Below are positions 18,059 through 26,781 of a stretch of 27,552 nt of DNA, piece by piece. Source of the stretch: Bacteroidota bacterium (GTDB lineage: Bacteria; Bacteroidota; Bacteroidia; Bacteroidales; VadinHA17); NCBI GenBank assembly GCA_022711195.1, contig JAKLFN010000006.1, positions 1-27,552 of the forward strand. The letters run 5' to 3'. The position numbers were made by a program, and so were the translations under genes. The notes beneath the pieces are model-generated. The model had not been told where the DNA came from. It did no database searches and saw nothing but the letters and a program-made list of their open reading frames with translations. Position 1 is the stretch's first letter. Each line of letters opens with the position of its first letter.

Positions 18059-19276
18059 ATGAAAGGAAGAATTTTGGCTGCATTGGTCCTTGTTCTGTTA
18101 GCTTCATGTGAAAAAGGAGTTACCGATGAAGATACCATTCTGAAATATTTCAGCGAAGCTTATGAAGATTCTGGTTTTGGCATTGCTGCTGCTGAAGATG
18201 GTTATTACCTGTGCGGACAGCTGACCGACAGTATTGACGGCAGGAATCCGTTGAAAAAAGCAGGTATCATCAGAACCGGTAACGACGGAAACCTGGTTGG
18301 TCAGATGATGACTTTCGGCACGACCGAAGGCTCGGCGGCAAAGATCAAAGTGCTTAATGACGGTTCGGTAATTTCAACAGGCTACGTCATAGGTGCCAAC
18401 TCACAAAAAGATATAATTGTCATTCACCTTAATGCCGATCTTTCACTGATAAGGACAAAAATATTTCCGGCAGCGGGAAATCAGTACGGTATCGATTTAA
18501 TAGAAACAACAGAAGGTTTTATTGTGCTGGCAACCACTGATGTAAAAAGGGAACCTGCCACAGAAGTCACCGGTAATGCAGCGGGGAAAAAAGATATACT
18601 TCTTCTGCGGCTGAACAAACAACTCGATATACTGGCAGAGATCCCTGCTGTGGGTTTTATCGGTAACGACGAGGGTGTAGCAGTAAAACCGGGAATGAAC
18701 GGCGGCTATATCATTGTGGGCACAACTGACAGATCCGACAGACCTTCTTCAGAACAGGCAGGAACAAACATTATGATTGTCAGGCTTAATTCCGACGGGT
18801 TTACTGTGGAACCAAAGATTATAGGAGGAGTTAAAAATGAAACTGCCTCCGATTTCGAAGTATTGAATGACGGATATATGATCGCCGGAACTATAGGCAC
18901 AGGAATAGCCGACCAGCAGGGGTATCTGTGGAAAATGACTGCTGATCTCGACGCAGAGCCTGAGTATCAACATATCCTCGACATAGAACCATCGAATACG
19001 ATAAAAACACCATATACCATTAAGGCTATGTGCAGGTATAAGTCGAACTCATTTCTTCTGGCCGGACAATTTGGGACAGGCCTTTCTGCCAGGATGCTCA
19101 TTTTTTCTATTGATGCTTCAGGAACACCGGTTGAGAACAGGAAGAAGATCACAGGCGGAACAGGCATTCAGTCAGCAAATGATGTCGTTTCCGACAGAGC
19201 AGATAATATTATCGTGTCCGGAAGCAACAGCTATGAGAATAACTCAATGATCTGCTTCCTGAAATTCAGGTTTTAA
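18059..19276 (+). CDS. Lipoprotein with beta-propeller-like repeats
   Basis: The 405-residue protein has a lipoprotein signal MKGRILAALVLVLLASC, with the lipobox LASC and lipidated cysteine at residue 17. The residues after the cysteine (EKGVTDED) contain acidic positions like the lipoprotein export signal that sends Bacteroidota lipoproteins to the cell surface. The mature part repeats a pattern of about 50-60 residues: a GG/DGY-I-x-G-T strand, a short loop with a charged Lys-Asp, then DI-I-x-L-N/D-x-D. Examples are KDIIVIHLNADL, KKDILLLRLNKQL and TNIMIVRLNSDG. This fits roughly six blades of a propeller. The start lies only 6 bases after the previous stop, and GGAG abuts the ATG, too close for a normal Shine-Dalgarno role. 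No enzyme motif is seen. Confidence 0.82.
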   Translation: MKGRILAALVLVLLASCEKGVTDEDTILKYFSEAYEDSGFGIAAAEDGYYLCGQLTDSIDGRNPLKKAGIIRTGNDGNLVGQMMTFGTTEGSAAKIKVLNDGSVISTGYVIGANSQKDIIVIHLNADLSLIRTKIFPAAGNQYGIDLIETTEGFIVLATTDVKREPATEVTGNAAGKKDILLLRLNKQLDILAEIPAVGFIGNDEGVAVKPGMNGGYIIVGTTDRSDRPSSEQAGTNIMIVRLNSDGFTVEPKIIGGVKNETASDFEVLNDGYMIAGTIGTGIADQQGYLWKMTADLDAEPEYQHILDIEPSNTIKTPYTIKAMCRYKSNSFLLAGQFGTGLSARMLIFSIDASGTPVENRKKITGGTGIQSANDVVSDRADNIIVSGSNSYENNSMICFLKFRF

Positions 19277-19299
19277 TACATCAGTAAGGGTATATTGAA

Positions 19300-22200
19300 A
19301 TGAAAAGAAATTTGTCAATATTGGTTTTGTTCCTGACCTTGTTTGCAGGAAAAGTCCTGGGACAGCTTCCTCAGGGCAGCCTTAATGCAAACGGCCCATT
19401 TTGCGAATCGGGAGCAGGACTGTTAACGTGGACTGCAACGACAGGAACAGGGCCCTACACAATTGTTTACAAAGAGAACTCAGGCTCCGACCGTTCAGTA
19501 TCTGGAATTGTCAGCGGTACCCCATTTGCTCCTTTCACCCCGACAGTTACATCCACAACAGTTTACGACCTTGTTTCAGTCACTGATGAGTCTAACTCAA
19601 ATACGCGTTATAATGGATTTACTAAAGGCACTGCAACCATAACAGTAAACCCGTTGCCCCAGGGAACCATAACAGCAAACGGACCATTCTGTGGCACAGG
19701 ATCGGGGATGCTGACCTGGACGTCATCAGCAGGAACAGGTCCCTATACTATTTTATATACCGAAAACGGAGGGCCTAACCGTTCCGCCACGGGAGTTGTG
19801 AGCGGAACACCTTTTGCTGCATATACACCGACTGTTACAACAACAACAAATTATGTAATCGTATCGGTCACCGACGAGACAACGACCTGCTCGCGAAGCA
19901 CCAGCTTTGATGATGGAACAGCAACCATAACAGTAAACCCGTTGCCCCAGGGAACCTTAACTGCAAACGGACCATTCTGCGTATCAGGATCAGGGATGCT
20001 GACCTGGACGTCATCAGCAGGGACAGGTCCCTATACTATTTTATATACCGAAAACGGAGGGCCTAACCGTTCCGCCACGGGAGTTGTGAGCGGAACACCT
20101 TTTGCTGCATATACACCAACTGTTACAACAACAACGAATTATGTAATCGTATCGGTCACCGACGAGACAACGACCTGCTCGCGAAGCACCAGCTTTGATG
20201 ATGGAACAGCAACCATAACGATAAATCCATTGCCCCAGGGAACCTTAACTGCAAACGGACCATTCTGCGTATCAGGATCAGGGATGCTTACCTGGACGTC
20301 ATCAGCAGGGACAGGTCCCTATACCATTTTATATACCGAAAACGGAGGGCCTACCCGTTCCGCCACGGGAGTAGTGAGCGGAACACCTTTTGCTGCATAT
20401 ACACCAACTGTTACAACAACAACAAATTATGTTATTGTATCGGTAACAGATCAGACGACATCCTGCTCGCGAAGCACCAGCTTTGATGACGGAACGGCAA
20501 CCATAACAGTAAATCCTTTGCCAACACTGACAGGCGCATCACAGAACCACGCAGTCTGTTCGGGTTCAGCTGCAACTATTGACCTTACAGGATTGCTGGC
20601 CGGAACCACATCAACAGTATATTATTCTATTGCCGGTGTTCCTCAGACCCCGGTAACAGGAGTCGACGCAGATGCAGATCCCTCCTTTGAGACAGGATTG
20701 CTGACTCCCGAGAACAATGGAAAAGTTTTAACGATCACAGGTATCAGAATAACAAGTCCCGCAACACTCTGTTATCAATCATTTTCTGTCAGCCTGGTGT
20801 TGATAGTAAATACAGCAAACACGCCTTTGATTGACGGAGATTTTTCGACATGTGTTAATTCTACAGGTAATGTATATACGACAGATGCCGGAATGACAGG
20901 TTATTCATGGATCATCTCAGGTGGTGGTACAATCACAGATGGAGGTAATGCTACAGATAATTTTGTTGAAGTGACCTGGAATTCTGCTACAGCCCAGTCA
21001 GTAAGTGTGAATTATACGAACTCAAACGGATGTTCTTCCGGGACACCTACTGTTAAACCGGTCACAGTCAATTCCTTACCTGCCCCGGCAATAACAGGTC
21101 CTTCCCCGGTTTGCACAACAACAGGTGGCAATGTATATACCACTGAGGAAGATATGACCCTTTATACCTGGAATGTATCACCAGGGAACCTTATTACTTC
21201 AGGTGGTAACGGTAATATGATCATTGTGACATGGAATACCACAGGAGCTCAATCAGTTGATGTAAACTATACAGATGCAAATGGTTGCAGGGCTTCGACA
21301 GCTTTTATCAAACCCATCACGGTACATCCGTTGCCTTCACCACCTCTGACCGGCCCCACGTCGGTATGTGTAAATTCATCGGGTAATTTATATTCGACTA
21401 CTCCGGGTATGACCAATTATATATGGACTGTCTCGCCTGGTGGAGCAATAACAGCCGGAGGAGGCTCGGCTGACAATTCGGTTACAATAACATGGAACAC
21501 CGCGGGATCAAAGAATGTAAGTGTCAATTATACTGACGGCAATCTTTGTAAAGCCGGATCGGCAACCTCGCTTCCTGTTACAGTAAATCCATTACCGGTG
21601 CCTTCTGTCAGCGGACCAGCTTCCCCGAATGTAAATACCTCAGGACATGTATATTCGACTGATCCCTTAATGACCGGATATTCATGGACAATATCTCCCG
21701 GAGGATTGATCACTGCAGGAGGAGGAACGAATTCTGTGACAGTAACATGGAATTCTCCCGGGGCACAGACACTATCTGTGAATTATGTAAATTCAAATAA
21801 TTGTACCGCAACAGCTCCTTCTGTTTATAATGTTACAGTCAATGCCAGGCCGGTAGCCGGTAATGTCAGCATTTCAGGGCTTCCCAGGTCAGGGATTACT
21901 CTCTACGGATCTTATTCTTATTCCGATGCAGATGGTGACTCCAGGGGTACTCCTTCTTACCAGTGGTATACCGGAACCTCCTTAGCAGGGGCAGATCTCT
22001 CTGCGATACCTCTGGCTACTTCAGCCTCATATAAACTAACTGACGCACAGCTTGGAAGTTATATTGGATTTTCTGTAGTTCCGACGGCCCTTACGGGTGC
22101 ATCTCCGGGGTTAATGGCAACCTCAGTTATCTGGATAGGTCCGGTTGTCAACGATCCTCCGGTTGCAGCAATTCAGCCAATTACCGGTTCGCTCGATGTA

Positions 22201-25200
22201 AACGGTCTTCTGACGGGGCATTATTCATATTCTGATACTGAGGGTGATCTTGAAAGCGGAACGTTCTTTCAATGGTATTCGCATGATGCACCGACAGGAA
22301 CATTTACTCCTATCTCAGGCGAAACCGGAATCTCCCATGTAATAAAGAACAGCGAACAGGGGAGATACTTTAAGATACGGGTCACTCCGGTGGCGGCCAC
22401 AGGAGATGTTAAAACCGGAAACTGGGTTGAAAGCCCTGTAATTGGTCCGGCCAATTCACAGCCGACAGCCTCAAATGTCCTGATCGGTGGTACTGCAGCC
22501 GTAGGTTCCACGCTGTCAGGAAGTTATGTTTATGATGATGAGGATCCGGGCGATTCGCAGGGTACCAGCACATTCAGGTGGCTGCGAAACGGAACGACTC
22601 CGATCCCCGGAGCGACCAACCAGACATATCTTGTCACCCCGGAGGATGAAGGTTATACACTCTCATTCGAGGTGACACCAGTCTCTACACCAGGTTACCC
22701 GTTCGCAGGAACACCGGTAGCGAGTTCCCTTACATTACCTGTGGTTGATCCCTCTTCTTTAACACCGGTGGCCAGCCAGGTATGTATTGAAGGGATCAGG
22801 TCTGCAGGGCAGGTGCTCAGGGGAAAATATTATTATGACTTTTATAAAAGTGAAGGTGCATCAACATACCAGTGGTACAGGAATGGAGTGGCGATAGCGG
22901 GTGCTACAGGAATACAGTATACTCTTCTTCAGGTTGAAGATATCGACAGCAATGCAGACATAACATTTGCAGTTATTCCAAAATCGTCCAATATTCCGGC
23001 CAAGGTGGGTTCGAGTGTGTCGAGCAGGCCCCTGGCACGGATACTGATTCCAAAAGATCAGTACAGCGTTTCGGAAAGCGACGTTACTCTGTCTTCTAAT
23101 GTGATTGACCTGGGTGGTGTCTTTTCAGGAACCGGCGTCACAGGGAATATCTTCTCACCAGAAAAAGCAGGTTCTGCAGGAAGCCCGCATACACTAAGCT
23201 ATCTGCTCAATATTCCTTATTCAGCACATAACTGTTCAATGCAGGCATCGAAAATTGTTTATGTCAATCCTAATGTCTCTTCTTTTGTTGGATTTGATCC
23301 TCTTTACTGCCATAACAGCGGACCTGACATGATAAGCGTTTCAGGTGTTCCGACCGATGCTTTTACAACAATATTGGGATTTACCTGTACCGATCCTGAT
23401 GCCATCCTCACCCAGTCAGGGATCAATGCAACAATCGATCCGGGGAAGATGAGACCCGGAATGGATGTGGATAAATTGTTCTTTTCATATACACATCTGG
23501 GAATATTCTACCAGATAAACCAGTCGTTCAGGATCGACTCGGTAAGTACAAAAATCAGGATACTGAATCTTGATCCTGAATATTGTCAGAATAATCCCAG
23601 GGAATATATCACGATCGAAGGATTGTACCCTCTCGGCGGAACTGCCATATGGACCGGCGATCTTCTGTCTGATACAAAACCTGGTTCCGCTTATGCTGAT
23701 CCTTCAATCGTGGTTCCTGGTGCCTCGTATCCTGTTTCATACCAGTACAGGTCTCTGAATGGCTGTTACAGTGAACTTTTGCGCGATACCGTAGTTGTAA
23801 ATAAATTACCCGATCCATACTTCCCCCTCGATTCAACTTACAATATCGACGGAGGATCCATCCTTCTTGTTCCAAATCAATCAGGAGGTACATTCACCGG
23901 TAACGGGGTCTCTGGCGAAAGACTTTTCCCCGACCTTGCCGGGCAGGGTAAGCATGAGATCAGGTATAATATTACTGATACAAATAAATGTTCGGCATCA
24001 TATTCCGACGAGACCATTATACGAAAGGCATTAGGCACTTTCGCCGATATACCATCAGTAATATGTTATTCAGATACAACATATAATATCAGGATTACTG
24101 GCTTACCCACTACCGGTATTGTTGAGATCACAGGATTTTCAAATAAGAAGAATACGCTGATCTATACATTGGGAGACACTGATGCAGATTATAATGTACC
24201 GGCAGCCGGCAATGGTGTTGATACTCTCTATTTTACATATAAATGGGATGATGTTGACTATGAGATCTCGAAAGGGATTGAAGTAGACAGTATTGGAGAT
24301 ATTTTCATCAAAAACCTGACCTCAGCCGACCTTATCTGTACAAATATGGGACTTAAGGAATTATTCCCTTCTGAAACCGGCGGTCTCTTCACCGGTCCGG
24401 TGACAGGAAATTTTCTGAATCCTAACCAAACGCCCGGGCCTGCAGTGGTTTCCTATACATATACACGTCAGAGGACCGGCTGCAGCAAAGCGGCTGTCGT
24501 ACCTGTTACAATCTACGCCGCCCCGCAGGTCTCCTTTGCCCCGCAGGATTTCTGTATCGAGGGAGGCTCAGACACCACACGCTTTCAAAACAACACTATC
24601 TCATCTGACCCGGTATCTCAGTGGCAATGGGAATTTTCAACAGCCGACGGCACCAAGACAAGCAACAGGAAAGATGCCGGATTTCTTTATAGCGCCGGCG
24701 GACTCCAGAAAGTTACACTCACAGCCACCACCGTCAATAATTGTGCTGCATCAAAAGAGTCAACATTTAATTTCGGGATAAGACCGGTGGCTGACTTTTA
24801 CTGGAAAAAAGACTGTATGCACCCCGGCGACTCAATAATACTTATCGACACAACAAAATCCACATCCCCGATAGCATCAAAGAGCTGGAGAATATTCGGC
24901 GGACCGGAATTCAGTACAGAACTGAAGGAGGCAAAATATCCAAAGACAGATACAGGTTATCTTGCTGTACAGTATATTGTCAGAACAACTTACCTCGATT
25001 GCAATGATACTGTCAGGAAGGATATCTACATCAAACCCTCCATTACAATACCCTCAGACGGTTATTTAGAGAATTTTGAAACCGGTATGGGAGGATGGAT
25101 AAAAAGTGATACTGCAGGGAACAAATGGGCTTTCGGGCTTCCCGGAAGAGAAACCATAAACACGGCATATTCAGGTCAGAAAGCCTGGTATACAGCTTTC

Positions 25201-26601
25201 GGAAACACCGGATTAAACCAGGAATCCTCCTCAATCGTCTCTCCATGCTTCGACTTTACAACCATCGAAAGACCTGAAATAAGTCTCTGGCTCTACAGGA
25301 TCTTTACCCGCGATATTGATGGCGCTGTGTTACAATATAAAATTGGTGACAGGGACGAATGGCAGACTGTCGGAGCCATCGACGACGGAATACAGTGGTA
25401 CAACTCCGCCGTCATCAGGGGGAAACCCGGAGGAAATACGATGGGATGGACTACCAGGGGTGAACCCGACAATGAATGGGTTAATTCAATACATACTCTC
25501 GATGAGCTGAAAGGTAAATCAGATGTCGTATTCAGGATTGCCTACGGATCTGATGGCTCCGATATGAAAAATGACGGTATAGCTTTCGATGATATACGGA
25601 TTGTTGAACGAAGCCGTAAGATATTACTGGAGCACTTTACCAATCTTACCGATGAATCGGGATTCAACGCCGATGGTCTTGTAAATAAGATCTCGAAAAG
25701 CAGAAAGGAAGATGTTATTAACATACAATATCACACCAACTTCCCGGTAACGGACGATCCGTTCTATATGGCCAATACAGCCGATGCAGGAGCAAGAATA
25801 TTATTCTACGGGCTGACACGGACACCATATTCCTTTATCGACGGGGGAACCGATGATATCAACTATGCTACATACTTCTCGTATATGACCAGCGCAACAA
25901 AAATCGACAGCAACTATGTCATTAAGCGAAGTCTTATACCAGCACAATTTGATATTGACATTTCAACACAAATATCGGGTGGTGTGCTGACTGTCAGCGC
26001 TATGCTTACGGCTCTTGACAATATTTCGACTGAAAACCTGACCCTCTATTTTGCCGTCACTGAAGACAGCACCGTGGTTGATCTGGATACAGGTGAGAAA
26101 TTATTTCTGAATGTCTTCAGGAAATTCATTCCTGATGCGGCCGGAATACCGCTGAAGAGCACCTGGATAAAAGGAGAGACCTCCTCAATAATTGAACAAT
26201 CATGGCCGCTGATTTCTGAACTGAATAAATCAAACATTGAAGTCATCGCGTTTGTCCAGGATGCTGTCTCAAAAAAGGTATACCAGGCAGAATCAGACAC
26301 ACTTGCAGATATTGATGTCGGAATAAAGAGAAATCCTGAAGAGAGGAAGACAGATTTCAGGATCTATCCTAACCCGGCAATAAACAGGGTTGTTATACTG
26401 TTTGGAGATATTCTCCCCGGAGAAACTGATATTAAGATATATGACATGCAGGGGCTTCCTGTCCTTACATACAAGGCTGAAGCAGGTATCGATGAATTTA
26501 TCATCGACAACCTGAAACTGAAGCAGGGACTCTATCTTGTACGGCTCTCGCGGAAGGGTATTGACCTGGGCTCACGAAAACTTGTTGTGGCAGGCAGGTA
26601 A
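19300..26601 (+). CDS. Giant multidomain surface protein with Ig/PKD-like repeats and T9SS type A sorting domain
   Basis: The 2433-residue protein has a signal peptide (about 1-21, ending VLGQ). Four 96-residue tandem repeats follow (23-406). Next come a roughly 100-residue linker domain, four PKD-like repeats of about 86 residues (506-849; core pattern G-x-VYST…MTxYSWxxSPGG…VTWN), and four Ig-like units with SYxYxDxxGD…YQWY patterns (about 850-1250). A long cysteine-sprinkled region follows with several GxFTGxGVxG-type segments (about 1250-1745), then a PKD-like domain (about 1745-1830) and a MAM/jelly-roll-like lectin domain (about 1918-2100, with FETGMGGW). An Omp28/thioredoxin-like domain lacking cysteines occupies about 2105-2330. 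The C-terminus (2346-2433; DFRIYPNPAINRVVI … GLYLVRLSRKG) is a T9SS type A sorting signal. It probably acts as an adhesin or surface scaffold. No protease or glycosidase catalytic motif was seen. Confidence 0.9.
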   Translation: MKRNLSILVLFLTLFAGKVLGQLPQGSLNANGPFCESGAGLLTWTATTGTGPYTIVYKENSGSDRSVSGIVSGTPFAPFTPTVTSTTVYDLVSVTDESNSNTRYNGFTKGTATITVNPLPQGTITANGPFCGTGSGMLTWTSSAGTGPYTILYTENGGPNRSATGVVSGTPFAAYTPTVTTTTNYVIVSVTDETTTCSRSTSFDDGTATITVNPLPQGTLTANGPFCVSGSGMLTWTSSAGTGPYTILYTENGGPNRSATGVVSGTPFAAYTPTVTTTTNYVIVSVTDETTTCSRSTSFDDGTATITINPLPQGTLTANGPFCVSGSGMLTWTSSAGTGPYTILYTENGGPTRSATGVVSGTPFAAYTPTVTTTTNYVIVSVTDQTTSCSRSTSFDDGTATITVNPLPTLTGASQNHAVCSGSAATIDLTGLLAGTTSTVYYSIAGVPQTPVTGVDADADPSFETGLLTPENNGKVLTITGIRITSPATLCYQSFSVSLVLIVNTANTPLIDGDFSTCVNSTGNVYTTDAGMTGYSWIISGGGTITDGGNATDNFVEVTWNSATAQSVSVNYTNSNGCSSGTPTVKPVTVNSLPAPAITGPSPVCTTTGGNVYTTEEDMTLYTWNVSPGNLITSGGNGNMIIVTWNTTGAQSVDVNYTDANGCRASTAFIKPITVHPLPSPPLTGPTSVCVNSSGNLYSTTPGMTNYIWTVSPGGAITAGGGSADNSVTITWNTAGSKNVSVNYTDGNLCKAGSATSLPVTVNPLPVPSVSGPASPNVNTSGHVYSTDPLMTGYSWTISPGGLITAGGGTNSVTVTWNSPGAQTLSVNYVNSNNCTATAPSVYNVTVNARPVAGNVSISGLPRSGITLYGSYSYSDADGDSRGTPSYQWYTGTSLAGADLSAIPLATSASYKLTDAQLGSYIGFSVVPTALTGASPGLMATSVIWIGPVVNDPPVAAIQPITGSLDVNGLLTGHYSYSDTEGDLESGTFFQWYSHDAPTGTFTPISGETGISHVIKNSEQGRYFKIRVTPVAATGDVKTGNWVESPVIGPANSQPTASNVLIGGTAAVGSTLSGSYVYDDEDPGDSQGTSTFRWLRNGTTPIPGATNQTYLVTPEDEGYTLSFEVTPVSTPGYPFAGTPVASSLTLPVVDPSSLTPVASQVCIEGIRSAGQVLRGKYYYDFYKSEGASTYQWYRNGVAIAGATGIQYTLLQVEDIDSNADITFAVIPKSSNIPAKVGSSVSSRPLARILIPKDQYSVSESDVTLSSNVIDLGGVFSGTGVTGNIFSPEKAGSAGSPHTLSYLLNIPYSAHNCSMQASKIVYVNPNVSSFVGFDPLYCHNSGPDMISVSGVPTDAFTTILGFTCTDPDAILTQSGINATIDPGKMRPGMDVDKLFFSYTHLGIFYQINQSFRIDSVSTKIRILNLDPEYCQNNPREYITIEGLYPLGGTAIWTGDLLSDTKPGSAYADPSIVVPGASYPVSYQYRSLNGCYSELLRDTVVVNKLPDPYFPLDSTYNIDGGSILLVPNQSGGTFTGNGVSGERLFPDLAGQGKHEIRYNITDTNKCSASYSDETIIRKALGTFADIPSVICYSDTTYNIRITGLPTTGIVEITGFSNKKNTLIYTLGDTDADYNVPAAGNGVDTLYFTYKWDDVDYEISKGIEVDSIGDIFIKNLTSADLICTNMGLKELFPSETGGLFTGPVTGNFLNPNQTPGPAVVSYTYTRQRTGCSKAAVVPVTIYAAPQVSFAPQDFCIEGGSDTTRFQNNTISSDPVSQWQWEFSTADGTKTSNRKDAGFLYSAGGLQKVTLTATTVNNCAASKESTFNFGIRPVADFYWKKDCMHPGDSIILIDTTKSTSPIASKSWRIFGGPEFSTELKEAKYPKTDTGYLAVQYIVRTTYLDCNDTVRKDIYIKPSITIPSDGYLENFETGMGGWIKSDTAGNKWAFGLPGRETINTAYSGQKAWYTAFGNTGLNQESSSIVSPCFDFTTIERPEISLWLYRIFTRDIDGAVLQYKIGDRDEWQTVGAIDDGIQWYNSAVIRGKPGGNTMGWTTRGEPDNEWVNSIHTLDELKGKSDVVFRIAYGSDGSDMKNDGIAFDDIRIVERSRKILLEHFTNLTDESGFNADGLVNKISKSRKEDVINIQYHTNFPVTDDPFYMANTADAGARILFYGLTRTPYSFIDGGTDDINYATYFSYMTSATKIDSNYVIKRSLIPAQFDIDISTQISGGVLTVSAMLTALDNISTENLTLYFAVTEDSTVVDLDTGEKLFLNVFRKFIPDAAGIPLKSTWIKGETSSIIEQSWPLISELNKSNIEVIAFVQDAVSKKVYQAESDTLADIDVGIKRNPEERKTDFRIYPNPAINRVVILFGDILPGETDIKIYDMQGLPVLTYKAEAGIDEFIIDNLKLKQGLYLVRLSRKGIDLGSRKLVVAGR
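19366..20517 (+). repeat. Four tandem 288-bp (96-codon) in-frame repeats
   Basis: The units are 19366-19653, 19654-19941, 19942-20229 and 20230-20517, each starting at codons for LPQG and ending at V/I-NP. Units 2, 3 and 4 are nearly identical at DNA level; by eye units 2 and 3 differ at about 15 of 288 positions. Unit 1 is diverged. Each of units 2-4 has a cysteine at position 13 and another at 79, which could pair; unit 1 keeps only the first. The pattern suggests recent duplication or gene conversion of the inner units. Confidence 0.92.
20815..21852 (+). repeat. Four diverged PKD-like repeat units (about 86 codons each)
   Basis: Within the giant gene, four units share G-P-x-x-V-C-x-x-x-x-G-N-V-Y-T/S-T, then Y-x-W-x-x-S-P-G-G, then V-T-W-N, then S-V-N-Y-T/V. 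They are recognisable at protein level but clearly diverged at DNA level, in contrast to the preceding 288-bp repeats, so they are older. The first cysteine is lost in the fourth unit, which has SPN in place of SVC. Confidence 0.75.
26335..26598 (+). other. T9SS type A C-terminal sorting domain (coding segment)
   Basis: The last 88 residues of the giant protein show the conserved order of this domain: FRIYPNPA, then VxI near VVILF, then IKIYDMQGLPVL, then the GLYLVRL strand and a Lys/Arg-rich end (SRKLVVAGR). Proteins with this tail are exported across the outer membrane by the PorK-N/Sov machinery and then cleaved and attached by PorU. The T9SS machinery genes themselves are not in the window. 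Confidence 0.92.
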
Positions 26602-26624
26602 AATTTGTAATACGGGAAGATAGG

Positions 26625-26670
26625 AAGTACGCAAAGTTCTGTAAAATGATACTTTGCGTACTTTTCTTAT
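26625..26670 (+). terminator. Rho-independent terminator after the six-gene unit
   Basis: AAGTACGCAAAGT at 26625-26637 is perfectly complementary to ACTTTGCGTACTT at 26651-26663, with a 13-base loop, and is followed by TTCTTAT. It lies 24 bases after the stop of the giant gene. The stem is mostly symmetrical and could work in either direction. Its GTACGCAAAG core is shared with the inverted repeat at 937-1041. Confidence 0.82.
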
Positions 26671-26708
26671 TAACTGAACACCCCTGGTGGTTAATAGATT
26701 TCTTTTTC

Positions 26709-26716
26709 TAAATTTG
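26709..26716 (+). promoter_or_regulatory. Probable -7 promoter box for gpmI
   Basis: TAAATTTG matches the Bacteroidota -7 consensus TAnnTTTG exactly. It lies 65 bases before the gpmI start and just after the terminator. The upstream -33 region is degenerate (TGGTGGTTA around 26685-26693), with no clean TTTG. Transcription would begin near 26723 with a leader of about 60 bases. Confidence 0.6.
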
Positions 26717-26781
26717 CCCCTTGCTGATTTTTGAACAAGTTTGTCGGATCAGTGTTATTTTATTAACAATAATCTCGATTT

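Noticed and set aside
19366..20517. Regularly spaced identical sequences as a possible CRISPR array
   Set aside because: The 288-bp units are contiguous, in frame and coding, with no short repeats separated by unique spacers.
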